Below the pieces are notes generated by a model, which worked only from the letters and a program-made list of their open reading frames with translations, was not told where the DNA came from and did not search any database. Shown in pieces: positions 33,623 through 47,720 of a stretch of DNA of 64,000 bases. Every line of letters starts with the position of its first letter. Positions within the stretch are counted from its first letter, which is position 1. Position numbers and translations under genes: made by a program. The stretch is from Sycobia sp. Sy_11 (taxonomy: Eukaryota; Arthropoda; Insecta; Hymenoptera; Epichrysomallidae): the NCBI GenBank assembly GCA_018907035.1, contig JACCIC010000054.1:1724501-1788500 (forward strand), in the 5' to 3' direction.

Positions 33623-34484
33623 AATAATAATTTATAGTTTTCGTTTTTATTTTTTGTTACAGGGAATTTATTATTAACAGCTTATTTAGTTTTTTACACA
33701 ATCTATTATTTTTTATAAAGAATATATCAATTTTCAATAGTTTAAAAAGAATAAAACGAGTTAAGAATTAATCACCTCAAATTCCAACTACCAGTCTCGA
33801 TACGTTCCTACCTCTTCCAACGAACCCTAACAAGTAAAAAATTAAAGGGAGCGTTACATATCTATGTATAATAAAATCTATACATACTTAAAAATTTTCT
33901 ATTTTACCAGTTAATCCTTTTTATTGCATCTATTGTTTTGCCGATCCGCCTACTGAACAGTCGTTATCAGTAATTGATCAATTGTAATATATATATATAA
34001 ACGCAATCTAAATGTATATCATATTTTTACCAGTAAATCACTATTGAAAAGAACCATAATTTGTAATATCTAACTTTTTATTCATTCAAATTGATTCATT
34101 TGATAACACATATTGAACACTTGCTTATTTCATCTGATCAATTTGATCTTTATATGTGAGTAGGCATAACAACATAATAACATTTATGTCTGCAGTAATG
34201 TGTACTTTTCGTTATGAATACCTTCGTTTAAAAACAATCAGTTTCTTAATATTGCTTCATATTTATTGTCTCAAGCGGCGATTTCTCTATTGCAGATAAC
34301 ATTTAGGTAAAAAAGTTCTTACTTTTTCAACTAATTTTGAAAAATGTTATGAAAGCAAAGAGAGTCATTTTGGTTGTAGAATTTTTCAGAGGTTCATGTA
34401 AAATTTGTCTCAACACTGTAAAACATAAAATGAGTACGAAAATGAAATCTACAATTTATACATTGTAATTTCCGTTTTAACAAT

Positions 34485-34575
34485 TTATGGCAGCGCTGGG
34501 ATCGATCTGCGTATGGCAAAAAAATAAGCACCAGACCATCTATCTGCACTGCTTAATCTATGGCTAATCATAAGT
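34485..34575 (-). repeat. Second tRNA-like SINE fragment
   Basis: The minus strand carries TTAAGCAGTGCAGATAGATGG, then GATCGATCCCAGC in A-box/B-box order and spacing. It is more decayed than the 33.54 kb copy and in the same orientation. Confidence 0.3.
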
Positions 34576-34629
34576 ATGGCTTTTTGTCATACTACGATCT
34601 TCGACCTGAAGAAATAGTTAGTAATTTAT

Positions 34630-34632
<3 letters not shown>

Positions 34633-34686
<54 letters not shown>
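34633..34686. repeat. (TA)n microsatellite
   Basis: About 27 units, ~290 bases upstream of the TMEM192 start codon. Confidence 0.9.
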
Positions 34687-34692
<6 letters not shown>

Positions 34693-34978
34693 TTATAATG
34701 TACTGCAACAATGCAAGTAATGAGTAATGCGTACGATCCGATAATGACTGCGACTATTGCGAGTGTTCTTCGCATACTTATATATCATGTATTCATGTGT
34801 TCATCATATTTTGTTATATTTATTCATTGTTAATGTTTTAGTATCTAATTTTTCTAAACATTATTTATTTTTGAAGCAAGAAACATGACATAAAAAGAAT
34901 TAATAAAAAAAGAACCACTATATTCAAAACTAAAAATTCATTTATTGTTTGAATTTTTTCTATAATTTTCGGCGGGTA

Positions 34979-37003
34979 ATGGTCAGTCTTACACGTCATC
35001 TAAATATTTCTGGCAGTGTAAGTTAAAAGCTTTATTATTGATCAAATTAATCCTAAGTTTTTTCTTAAATCTTATTAAAAATGTTTTACATTAAAATAAA
35101 TTGAACCGATTGATACATAATTTTCATAGGTCCCATATATCGATAAGTCTTAATATAACTAACCTCATATTTAACATAGAATGCTTAATAATAGCAAAAT
35201 ATTTGTTGATGAAGTATAGAATGAATATTACTATGCTAATTTAATGTTATGTATCTCATAGGATTGCATGAGCAAATTCCTTAGTTAAACATCTACTAAA
35301 TTTTAAATTAGTCTAAAGTCTAGATTTTAAATATTATTATATACATTTTTTGTATCAATGTTTGAAAGATTTTAAGAGACATTAAAATATTACTTATAAC
35401 ATTTTAATAATACTTATTTCATTTTTTATGTAAATAAAATTGTTATTTATTAACTTTTCAGTTTCAAGGTGCTGTATTTTTTGATGCATCATTAAATATG
35501 GATGATGAAGAGTTTCTTCAACCAGTTTTGGTTGGCCAAGAACAAGAAAGCTTTCAAAAAATAAATACTCTTCCCATTGTTTTCTTGGCTGTTATATTTG
35601 GTGTTAGTTATGAACGTAGCTTTGAAATTATTTTGTGGAATAGTTATGATATAAATCGTTTCTTATAATACAGTGTTCCATATTAAAATTAATAAAGCTG
35701 AATATAGCTTTTCATTTTCTATTTTAATTTTTCTTCAAACTAAGTGGAACTTTCTATTTTATATTTTAACATAAGAAATTAATCTTTAAATACAATATAT
35801 TTTTAAGTTTTAAGAAATATACAAAATCTTTAGTAACTTAATAAATCTTTCTGGAATATATTAATATAATTAAAAAATCTTTCAGTTATTAATAATTATT
35901 TTCTATAATTTATTTTTTAGATCCTCTTAGAATTTACTGGAATTATTTTTGTATCAATATGGCCCGAAGAAGAAAATAAATGTAATACATATTTTATTTT
36001 ACTTTATCTTCATTGTGCTTATTGGTTGCTCATTATGTTAGTGGATTATTTAGTTAAAGCAAGACATCATACTCTCAGAATATGCGGTTATTTGGATTTT
36101 TATCAGTCTACTTATCAGCACATTAGAACACCTTTATTCATATCATCATTGTGGAATACTTTTTTTCTATTATTGGCTGTGGTTTTACATCATAGCCATC
36201 AAAATAACTATGAAGCTTATTGCCGAATTTCAGAATGGTTTACTCCTTTAAATTATGTTTTATTATTAACTACATTTGAATTAATAATTATTATACCAGT
36301 TTATATAAATTATATAAGTAAGTTCTAATTTACAATTTATAGATCTAAGATTTTTTTTATTTCAAGAATTTTTAAAAAAATTAGTTTTTAAGAATTTTTA
36401 GAAGAGTGCATTAAAAAATATAAAATACATAAAATTTTTGATTCACCATGTAGTACAAGACTACTACTGTATTCTATAAAATATATAGTTATGTGATTTT
36501 TTTAGTTAAAATGATTTTAAATAAATTATGAAATTGCTAAAAATGAAAAAGTGATAGGATGTATTTGTGATAATGATATTTTTCAAATTTTAAATGTTGT
36601 ATTAATATAGAATTAATGTTTAAGTAGATTATTACAAATTAAAAAAAATTATTTTAGCAAATATACTTTAATTGAATTTATATATAATTTATGCATTCAT
36701 TATAATTATTTGTATTGTAGTAAAGAATTTTTGCATAAGTATTCAATGTTTATTTTATTTATAGAAAGAGTTATGAGATTCAATCGCACAAAGCCGCCTC
36801 CAGATGTTACTCGAGAAGAATGGCTGACATCTTTCACAGAAAATTCATTTTCTGGAGAAGTTGGATATTACCAAAAAGGATTAAATCTAGCTGAATTGTT
36901 AGAGAAACAGGCAGATTTAATTCGATATTTGAAAGATCATAATGTTAAATTAAGTCATAATCTGATGCTTTTAGCAGCACAACGCAGACAAATACAATCT
37001 TAA
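34979..37003 (+). CDS. TMEM192: TMEM192-family lysosomal membrane protein (4 exons, 271 aa)
   Basis: The exons, by splice sites and phase, are 34979-35017, 35462-35602, 35921-36317 and 36765-37003. They join in frame to 816 bases, 271 codons plus stop, the length of human TMEM192. Donors are AGT|GTAAGT, GGT|GTTAGT and ATAA|GTAAGT; acceptors are TTTTCAG, TTTTTTAG and TTTATAG. Hydrophobic segments fall at residues ~47-72, 84-103, 131-150 and 169-192, giving four membrane spans. Between spans 2 and 3 lies KARHHTLRICGYLDFYQ, a conserved-looking loop. The tail (193-271) is soluble, with a Leu/Glu-rich helix near 235-270 likely to mediate homodimerisation. TMEM192 is a late-endosomal/lysosomal protein. 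The short MVSLTRHLNISGS first exon is inferred from phase and donor. AATAAA follows the stop at ~37026. Confidence 0.87.
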
Positions 37004-37832
37004 ATCTTCTAATACAAAGTGTAAAAATAAAATCATGACAAGTGAAGTGATAAAAGTGAGAAAAAAAGAACTTTAGCTGATTTCATCACTAAATCGAACT
37101 ATAATATAAATTTTCTGAAAATTTTTAGTTGTTATTTTGAATGAAAATAATATAGTTAATTTTTATAATACTTATAGAAAATTTCTATTTTTGTGAAAAA
37201 TAGTGCAGTATTTTTTATTTTATTATATTTGTCTCTAATGTCAAAATTAAGTAATCTTATAATCAGATACTATTTTTTATTTATGTTAAGTATATAAGTA
37301 TTGTGTTAAACATACATATAAATATATATACATATATCAATTTTTTATTAATGACTTATTATTAATTATACTTTAAAATACATAAACCTTTTTAATTAAA
37401 TATTTTAAATGGATATATCAAAATCCTTTTTAGATATCGACTTCTGAAGTATGAAATAATAAATTATTATTATTATTAAGTTAAATATATTTCAATAAAT
37501 AATACATTCAACATGAAATAATAAACAGATAAATACTGAAGACATCTTTATCACTATATTTTATTAACTTTTATAAAGATATCTTAAGCTTTCTTAGGCC
37601 TGATCACTTTGGTCCTCTTATTATAAAATAGTTCTAGAAAAAGTTGGCGTGTTTACAAGTTATCAAAAAAAACTTTGTGTACACACTTGATGAATTACCT
37701 AAAAATAATGTAATATTGTACAAGCAGAATAAATATGTGAAAAAATTATAAAACAACACGATGCTCGAATTTCGTATACAAGTATAAATAGTCGAATTTG
37801 ATTGATTTTTGTATATAAACAATAATGATGAT
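37004..37832. other. Convergent 3' intergenic region
   Basis: It lies between the TMEM192 stop and the stop of the minus-strand gene. Both genes end towards each other. It is AT-rich and should contain both 3' UTRs; no other feature is seen. Confidence 0.5.
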
Positions 37833-38450
37833 TTATTCTTCCTCCTCTTCCTCTTCTTCTTCTTCTTCTTCTTCATCTTCTTCTTCTGTCTCTTCCTCGG
37901 AAGCTTCTTCATCGGATTTATTTACACATTCGATCTCTTCTAAGTGCTCTTCTTCCGTCACTTGCGTCTCATTGTGGATTTCTTCCGTACTCTCTACTTC
38001 TTGCTCTGGTTGTTCCACTCCATCTATATGTTCTATCGTGTGTTCTTCCTTGTCTTCTGCTTCGTCCGTCGCCTTCGCGTCCTCTTCCTGTGTCTCTTCT
38101 GTTACTTGTATTTCTTCTGCTTGCGTTTCTTCAGTGACCTCTGTCTCCTCCACTTTCGCATCGGCAATATCTGCTTGGTTTTCTGCTTCTGATTCCTCGA
38201 AGACTTGCTGATCACCAGCAGTAGTAGTAGCCTCATCTTCGACTTGTGGCAATTGCGCGTCCGCGCAAGCCTCGTCGACTTCCGTTTCGTCGTTGTACTC
38301 AGACCAATCGAATCCTTGTTCTCCGCCAGCCTCGCTGCTCTGCCGGATTTGTGGCGAATCCGTTACAGGCTCATCTTCAGGCGCACTTGCTCCTCCAAGA
38401 GCGAAGGAGTTTACAACGTTGTCCTGCTCTTCTTGAACATCTTCTTCGAT
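37833..38450 (-). CDS. Exon E10, acidic poly-Glu terminal exon
   Basis: Acceptor GATTTTAG|ATCGAA; 205 codons and TAA at 37835-37833. The frame starts [20 protein letters not shown], passes [15 protein letters not shown], then many VTEETQ/AEE-type imperfect repeats, and ends in a run of ~16 acidic residues. The antisense reads as poly-Ser, a shadow. Such Glu-rich tails occur in insect muscle proteins, for example the C-terminus of insect troponin T, but this is not troponin T. The intron to E9 is ~7.5 kb and filled with transposon debris. Confidence 0.75.
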   Translation of the reverse strand: MEEDVQEEQDNVVNSFALGGASAPEDEPVTDSPQIRQSSEAGGEQGFDWSEYNDETEVDEACADAQLPQVEDEATTTAGDQQVFEESEAENQADIADAKVEETEVTEETQAEEIQVTEETQEEDAKATDEAEDKEEHTIEHIDGVEQPEQEVESTEEIHNETQVTEEEHLEEIECVNKSDEEASEEETEEEDEEEEEEEEEEEEE

Positions 38451-40988
38451 CTAAAATCAATAGTTCTATTTATGTCCACTCATATAAAAAAAAAACAATA
38501 AATAATTTTATAGGTCACAGTCACTTTTATAAACTAATATAATAATAATGATAGCCAGACTTCCTTGACTTACAATTACATGCGTAGAATCTCACAGATC
38601 AAAATCAAAATCTTATATTTATTATAAAAAAAAATATCGTATCTTTAGAATGTACTTTTTAAGTTATTTTCTTATACTAATGTTTTATTTTATTTATAGA
38701 TCTTTAAAGTATCATGAACTTGCTTTTGCTATTAAATATGTATACTTCGCAAAAGAATTAACGCACTACTTGAAAAATTGCTCATAATTTAAAGTTGATA
38801 TTTCAGAAAATATGTCGCAGGGAAAGAGGCATTCTTTTCTTTTGATTTTCAATACTCTCAATCCGACTTAAGTCAGCTTGGAAATCAAGGTCATTTTTCA
38901 TAGCACAAAATTAAAAAATTTTTATTATGCACCTGCATTTGGATTGTTTTCCCTCGATAATTATATTATGCACGATATATCCAACATGATCGAGATGATG
39001 ATAATCGTATTACTGCATTTTCAAGTTTAACTCTTGCTATATAATTTAAAAAAAATATTTTATTCAATACGATTTTCTTGACCAATTCACAGCGTACAAA
39101 ATATTATTAAATTTAGAGCTAAACGAGTACTACCGTTGGTTTTAGTTTAGCCTTATCCAATAAGTACCATGAGGAGTTGTTAGTTGATCGGATGTAGCTT
39201 ATCATATACGTATATGCGTAACATTAAATTTTAATGTTTAAATATTGTTATATAAATGTTTTCTTAGCTGAAGTTATTTTTAACAAAGTGTACAAATATA
39301 GTACAAATTGCAAAATACTTCATAGTCTAATTCCTTAAATTTTTTCATGGTTTTCATTGATTTTTGACACGATGCATTGTTTTGATGAAATGACACTTTT
39401 TTCTTCTTCAAATGGGGCTATTTTTTTCTGATTTCTTTCTTAAAATGGTTCAATAATACAACACAGTAATAACTATTGATAGGATTTCCTTTATCAAGGT
39501 CGTCGATGAATATTATACCACGCACATCTGAAAATACTGATGCCATAATCTTACCGGTCGGGTATTACGTCTTTCGACGCTTTCAATTCGAAATATCGAT
39601 AAACATTGTTCTGAATCATCAAAAAGTTGTTGCTTTTGATCAATTTTGAGCACACGCGGCACCCACTTTGCATATAGATTTCACATGTCCAAATCTTCAT
39701 GCACGATATATCCAACACGTTCCTTTGATATCTTTAGAATCTCTGCTATCGCGATCAACTTTATTTTATCATCATTTAAAATTATTTTGTCGACTATTTT
39801 ATGTTTTCACTGTCCAGTACGTGAATCACCTTCAATGTTCATTTCCTCTCATTTAAATTTAGCAAACAACTTTTCAACGGTTGATTTTCCAAGTGCCTAG
39901 CCCGAATCACATTTATGAAGCCCAACCCTGGCATCAAAAGTATTGTTTTTTGCAAAAAAGCTGTTTGATTAACATATAAAATTCTTTTTTATGAATTTTT
40001 TTACAATCAAAAAGTTACTTTATTGAAAAACATTTAATTACTTGGCCCGTATGATTTTTTTACCCTGAAAGATCAGTCTTTTAAAATGAATAATTTTTCG
40101 CCGCAATCAGATGGTGCGTTAATTTTATTGCGGAGTGAGAATTGAAACTCATAATTAAAAACATTTAATTATGAATTGGTAATTTTATTACCTTCAATAT
40201 TTATCCTGTTGAATTTTTTGGGATCTATTAAGTTTTTTTAATTTTCAATTCATATAATTTGATATATTGTTGTTTTATTCATGTAAATTTATTTACAAAA
40301 TAAATATTGATAGTTGCGTCCGAAATATATTTAGTTTTTTTAATAAAATCATAATATATAAATTTATTAATTTGTTTCATTCTATATGTATTAATATTAA
40401 TTTGTTTCATTCTATATGTATTAATATTGTCGTTGTTGTTGTTGTTGTTGTGATTATTATTATTATTATTATTATTATTTTTTTTTTTTTCGGAGTCTGT
40501 GAATGCTGTTTATGCATCTCCGATGGTCGTTCAGCAAGAATGGTCCTGAAAAACGACCACCGAAGTATGTGCGACTCGACAGAAAACCCATGTCACTACG
40601 CACTAAACACATATCTCCGTGTTGCACCGACACCAGCCCGGAACTGTTATACACATTACTTCAGCCTGGGCGGCAGTCCTTGCGTGGTCATTTCACGTTC
40701 ATATCTTTCATTTCAGATTCTCATGCATACTCGATATTACATTCACTCTTCATAGACTTTCAATCGTCCAAACATCCATCTGCTCTTTTGTTCTGAAGCA
40801 CATTCATAACGTATTTTGCGATCAACCGCCAGCTGTCCGCGTCCGTCATCATAATTTTCGTCACGTTTTCTGGCGTGATCACTCCTGTCCTCGTCTGTAA
40901 CTCTAGTCGTGGCTCAGTCCAATGTTCGCACACAAAAAATGTGTGTTCCGCATCGTCCCAAGCCCATCCGCAGTACTTTATTATTATG

Positions 40989-41021
<33 letters not shown>

Positions 41022-42587
41022 TTTTTTTTTAAATTCTCTGTGAATGCATTTTACGAATTTCTCGTGCCCGCTCTATGAGTAACAAGCTGAGAGACTGTCC
41101 ACGAGAATATGTGTGACTCGAAACATACTTGCATCCTTACATACTAAACACAAATTCCTTGTGTGGCCCGAAATCAGCCCAGAACTGTTATGCATATTAC
41201 TTCAACCTGGACGGCAGTTCTTGCGTAGTCTTACATGTTCATTCCTTTAAAGTATCTCATTCATTCTTTCTACTAGTATTTCAATCATTCACGAATCTCC
41301 ATTCATATCCAGATTTATTGAACCTTCTAGGCATCCATCCATTCTTTTGCTTCGTAATACATTTGTAACGTAATTAACGATCAATCACCAATTATTCACG
41401 TGCTTCTATTGTTCTTTTAAGCCTCGGTCGCAAGCCATTCCAATGGATGCAGATGAAAAACGTGTGTTCCACATTATCCTAGGTCCATCGACAGTGATTG
41501 CATTGTGATGAAGTTACCCTCTACATTCTGCAAAGGTATTTAAGAAAGTACCCGTGATCGGACAGAAATTGAGTGCGTTAGAAATCCACCACACCGCGTC
41601 TTTTCTCTATCCACGAGCCTATCTCAGGCATGAGCTGTTTCATCCACCGACCTCGATCATTCGTTGTCCATCGTTTTTACTACAATCTCAGAGTATTTGT
41701 CCGTTCTTCCGTCCCAGAGTCTTTTCTCCCGACAATCGCACTTCGTTCGTAAATTCTTTTTCGTTCTCGTGCTAAAAGATCAATTGGGATTACGCCTGTT
41801 ATCACGAAAACCGCTTCTTGCGAAACGGTTTGATGGGCACAACTTTAATATTGGTTACGATGCGTAAATGAGGCCAAAAACTTAGCTTCATATCATGTCT
41901 TATCTCATCATCATAGCTTCGCCATGACCAACATTGGTGCTCCTCGACCTAGTATTCGCCATCTGCTCATTATAGAAAGTGAATCTATCATGTTATAAGG
42001 AGCAGAAGTATGCGCTGATGCCCTGAACGCTCAGAAGTATACAAAAAGAATAGCGAAAGTGCAGCAAAGAGGGTTACTTCACATTGCGAACTCCTGTCAT
42101 ATGGTCTCTGAGTCGACGGTACTGGTTATTGTTTGCGTTATTGCTATTGACCTCTCAGCAGGGGAGAAGAAGAATAATAACTAGAAAAAGAACTTTTCGG
42201 ATGGCCACAAATAGTTATAAAGGCCAGAACTGCTTAAAATAACTACAGGGTAGGACTGAGAGGGAGATCCGTACCGCTGATGGACGGTTCGTTTGATTCA
42301 TCAGATAAATCCATGGTTCCAAATATTGGTTTCGATCATATTTCCAAAAGATAGGGAACATACTGAATGTGGTTTGTGCCCTATGTTACGCTCCCAGAGA
42401 TGATGAATTCCACACTTTTTTCCAGTGTGAAATATTTCGCCTTGAAAAGAAGCACCTTAGGCTCAACTTGGCATCATTGGGACCTAATAGTATCATTCAG
42501 CTGATGATGGTATTCGCGCCATCTGCGCTGCGGCTGTTTAAGAATATAATTATATGATGGTCAAATCACTAGTAAAATAGACTAGTA

Positions 42588-42647
<60 letters not shown>

Positions 42648-45594
42648 AAGTCATAGATGGCCATTTTCTCGATTTGAGGAAATGTTTCGCAGCTGCTGCC
42701 CGCACACCATAAATAACGGAATTAGCGCCGTCCCTTATTTCAGATATGAAAATGACCGTGTGCAAAATTAGTATGTCTACTTCGTAAAGGCGAGGTCTAC
42801 TTTGTCTGCACAGTTATTTAGTGTACAATGCAACGAAGTGAGTTGGTTGTGTTTGAGCATCCGTGTCATTCTGATTGAGTCTCGTTACAGTGTCCTTCCG
42901 ATACTTGTATTTCATTTCTTTCGGTTTTGCATCAAATTCACACATTTTTTATTTGTACGGTATACATTTGTGCGGGGCTATGAGCGGTGGAAAATAAGAC
43001 TCAAGCATGTCTAAGTATGTGCAGCGCAAGCTGATATAATCGGTGTTCTCATTCTATTGATGACACTGCAATAAGGCAGTAGCGATGGTTGACCCTGCCG
43101 CGCTACTAGGGAGAATACATATGCCTCTGAGATGTTGCTACCCCCTCTGCCTTCAGATCGGCAAAATCGGTGTAATCGTGGTGTGAGTTCGAAACGTTGG
43201 AACTGTGATGGGCCCATGTATTTGCACATGTTCCCTCGTTTGTGACCTGGGTAAGCGTTTAGCTGATAAGGGAGAGTTCAAACCGACTGATTGGCCATTC
43301 TCGAAGTAACTGTTTGTAAGGGCTACGCGAATTCCATTGATAATTATACTTATATCAACTTGTAGCGGTTAAAAATCATTTATAGAATTAGTATGTTAAA
43401 ATTTGCGTAGAATAATAAATGTTTTTTTATCAGTTACTCATTTATTTAGTATAATTTCAAAGTCTTGTATTTAAATAGCTTTCCCCCCACTGGCAATTAG
43501 GGGTTTTTATGCCCGCTAGATGCAGGCTCGTTTATTACTTCATCAATGTTTGATTACATTTTTGAATTTTGTCTATTTGTGTATTCATCACGCATCTCTC
43601 TAATATATCATTTTTCATTCATTCGCCTTATTGTAGATAATATATTTTTGTATGTGTTCATTTATTGTTTTAGAAATATTGATCTTTAAAATAAATAGAC
43701 GCAACAGGCGCACAAACCCGAAAGAGTTAACCGGATGTCGCAACACAGAAGTAATATCCTTATATACCATAGACTTATATATTCGACTGCGTGCTTAAAT
43801 GGATGCTTTGAAGCTATATTGGAGGAAAGAGATAGCGCTGAAGTTGTGTTTTCTCTCTTGTTCCGGGGAAAGAGTAGGGAGGCAACGTAACAATAACAAT
43901 GGTATAGTTACTGTTACTACTACTTACTTTCCTTTTGTCTCTAGTTCCTCGCTTGTAAGAGAAAGGCAGCACGACTATCTATATGATTCTCTCACTTTGG
44001 TTTAGGCTTCAACTCTGTTCTCAGAGCGCGCGATCTAATATATAAGTCGATGGTAGGGAAGGTATCTGGTCTGTATCTATGCGATCGAATGAGGAGTGGT
44101 CTAATAGGTTCGAATCCTGCATACCCTGCAGTTAAGGATCCGTCGGTAGTCCTAGGCCGTCAATCTATTTAGTTGTTATGCTTGTTGTTATTATTATTAT
44201 TATTGCTGTTATGATTATTATTACTATTATTGTTATTTAATACAATTTAATTTTTATAAAAATAGGTGTAATCGAAGAATAATTTTCTTAGTAATTGCAT
44301 ATAATTTATATTTTGCTATTATAAAGTTTTAATGTGTATTTTTCAATTGGGATTTTATATATTTGTCACAAGCTCTTCAACATCCCCTTAAATAGCCTGC
44401 AGAAAATGGAGTCAAATGCCTCATACTGAGCTCAGTGGACATTATATCCGAATTTGAAGTGTATTTAGTTAAATTTTTTTCGAAAATTAGAGTAATTTGG
44501 AAAAAATCACAGAAGTTTGTACAAAAATTCGAAAAATGATTAAATACCTACAAAATTTTTCTAACCTGAATAAGACACGATTTTTTCATATTTGAATGCG
44601 TTCGATTTAAATCTGAAATCTATTATGTTTCTTAAACACTTAAGAAATTCAGATTCATTGTCAATGATAAGTCAAAACTTATTGAAAATTGGGGTAGTAT
44701 TTTAAAACTGACATAACTCCGAAACTGATTTTATTTCAGCATGCTTTTTATGTATAATAATGAACCGTATCCAAATTTGAACTATATTAAGCTGTTGACT
44801 TCGAAATATTTTTAGGATACTAAAACATAGTTTTTAATTGTCATATCGTAAAATACAATGATGTGAAATAAAATAAAAGCAAAAAAAAAACTATAAAATA
44901 CAATATTAAAAAATATTGTAATCTACAAATAATGTTATAATATTTTTCATAAAAGAATTAGAAGAAAGTATATGAATATTGTAAAAAAAGAGCTTTCCCA
45001 CCCTAAATGTCAATTGAAATTAACCTAGAAGTAAGGTATTTATATTCCTATTTAAAATATTTTTTAGTAGATTTTTAAAGTACATATGGAGATTTAGTAT
45101 TAATATATCTCTTTATCATGACATGTAAAAATGCTTAATACAGCGAATTTAGTAATTAATTATTGATATTCACAATCCCGTGACTTCAATAAATTCATTA
45201 TTATACTGTGAAATAATGGACAAAATGGGTCATGCTAAGGCGTGTGCTAAGTGCGGATTTAGGTTACGAATGCTATAAAATAATAACTCGCCAATAAACT
45301 CTTTCTATAATGGTGTCTGTAATATACGTTTTAGTTTTCTTGCAAGTTTCAGCAATGTTTTGTTACTTGGTATGAACCATGTATTTTCGATTTTTTCATA
45401 TTTCAACTAATCTTTTTTTAAACACTTGTGTTACAATGTATAATTATATGGTAGACTTTATCTGCCATTATTGCCGACGTCTATTTGCTAGTATAGGTCA
45501 AGGCTAGTTGATGTCCTAAATTCGATTCCTGAGATATCAAATACTGATTCTTGATAAATTTCTGATGAACTTTACAAATAGAATTTATTGTGTT

Positions 45595-45661
<67 letters not shown>

Positions 45662-47671
45662 TGTGTGCCTATGTATATACTCAGTAAAATGAATAAATAC
45701 CAAATAAACAACAATGAAATACCGCGCGGTAATGACAAGAAAATGTGTTTGAGAATATTATTACGTAATTATTTTTTCGCAAATAAAAGATACTATAATT
45801 ATTTGAATTTAAAATGTTTGTAATAGTGACGTGACCTATTGCAGAATATTCTAAGTACTGTAATTATTTAGTAAGATAAGAGAATTAATTGTTTAAATAT
45901 TCGTTCTTTTTTCTATAATTAATAAACCATTTCTGAATAAAATTTTTAGCTTATAGTTTTCAATATGCAGAGCTTGAATATTGAATATTTAACGCACCTG
46001 AGTATCTTCGTCATGATCAACTTCGTAGGGTTTAGAATCAACCTCTGGATCCAATATTTCATCGTCGGTTGACTGATCTTTAGGGTTTAGAGGAAGGCCA
46101 GCGCTGACAGAGTCTTCCACGTCATCGTTAGGAGATAAATTTTCAGCTTTTTCTTCATCTTCGTGCATTTTATTTCGCTCTTCCTCTTCCTTTTCTTTAG
46201 CAATTCGCTCTTCTTCGTCGACGATCGCTTGTGCAACGGCTTCGTTAAATAATCTGAATTGATTTAAGGTGAAATTGGTATTGGTTTCAGAAAACAGTTT
46301 ATCTCCACGTTATATAAAGTTTGGGTACAGAAAGAACCCAATAAAACAACTTATTTAAATTATTACCACTGAGGTTACATTAAATGTTTTCGAAGAACAA
46401 GATAAACAAAAATATCAGTTTTCTAACAAACTGTGAATATAATTATTAATTCTAATTTTGTTAAAAATGTATAAACAAATGTTGTAAGTTTTCCACTATA
46501 TGTTTTTATGTGTTATTATTATGTAAATAAAATAAAATAGAAAGATGAAAGTTAATGTTGTGTTTATTGGATACTAATAAAACTTGAAGTTAAAGCATCA
46601 GTTATCTGACTATTGAGTCATGCTTGTAATCTTTAAAGAAATACAGAAGAAAATTACATCTTTAATATAAAATCGCAAAGTTTATTAAAAATATTTTTAC
46701 TAATTTGTCGAAATTTTCTTATTGAATCGTAAATGAATATTTATATTTCAAGCTGAAGAAGAATTAGAAAATAAATTTTAAATCCGTTCCTTCATCCGCC
46801 CAATATTTCGATAAACAAATTAGAGTTTTAAGGATTTTTGATAATACAGAGACTTAACATGCATATATTCTCATATACTTTGACCTGTGAAATTCAAATC
46901 CGAAGTCAGATTATTGTGCTATTACCTCGAATGGAGATTTTTTAATTGCAGAAAACCGAATCCGTATAATTTTAACTGCAGAAAAACAGAATCCGTATAA
47001 TTTTAACACTTATAAATCCGGAATCTTTAGCAAAGTAATTTAATTTTCCTTTTAAAGCGTATAGTGAATTCTTTTATCCTCAAAAGATCTTTGTGGTAGA
47101 TTACTGGGTTGTTTGAGAAAAAATAGAAAAGAAAAAAAAGAGTGCAATATTTCAATTAGTTTACCATATATGCCAAAAGGTAAAGTTTAGTGATTTTTGC
47201 TCATAAATTGAATAAGTTGTATTCAGTTGTACATAAATATAGACGTAATATTAATCAGTTTTAGAAAACAGCGTACGATAAAAACGTCGTAAGACATAAA
47301 TATATATTGCCTTTTTGTTCTTTTAATTGACATAAGAAATTTAGAGAATGATCATTGTTGATTATTCTTTTCTTTTATTGTTAATCGATATGGCATACTT
47401 ATAGAGAACAATAGTTAGGTACTTCTAAGCCAAAAATATTAGGATTTATTGTTCTTCTTTTTTAGATAAATATAGTATCTATTTTTTGAATTATTAGTAA
47501 TGTATTTTTGAATATTTAAATAATTTTTACCGATGATGTATAGAACGGTTAAAAAAGCCAGTACTAAAAAATCGAACACATTGAACAAGTACGCTTTTAA
47601 ATTCTAATCAGCTAAAATTATTAAAAATCAAATTGCGTAACAGTCTCCCACATTGTTATTGCATCGATAGG

Positions 47672-47720
<49 letters not shown>

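Larger units (their letters stand above)
31801..34978. other. Intergenic stretch upstream of TMEM192 gene
   Basis: It holds a GC-rich LTR-like block (32100-32330), two (TA)n arrays and two tRNA-like SINE scraps (33.54 and 34.49 kb). A 97-codon plus-strand ORF at 32437 ends in the TA array and shows no family motif. The last ~300 bases before 34979 should include the promoter of the downstream gene, but no TATA box stands out. Confidence 0.35.
38451..45997. other. Large intron E9-E10 filled with transposon debris
   Basis: It contains a mariner relic, two LINE tails in minus orientation, a plus-strand LINE scrap, a TA-flanked MITE, tRNA-like scraps and two (TA)n arrays, each listed separately. 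The rest is AT-rich with no further exon that fits the phases. Confidence 0.55.

Noticed and set aside
36710..37003. ORF starting upstream of TMEM192 exon 4 as a separate small protein
   Set aside because: The first ~18 codons are intron; splice acceptor TTTATAG at 36764 and phase tie the rest to TMEM192.
37825..38211. Plus-strand serine/cysteine-rich ORF
   Set aside because: Antisense shadow of the Glu-rich terminal exon E10, which has a proper splice acceptor and phase.
37833..38450. Troponin T, because of the poly-Glu C-terminus
   Set aside because: None of the linked exons shows troponin T core sequence; only the acidic tail is similar in style.
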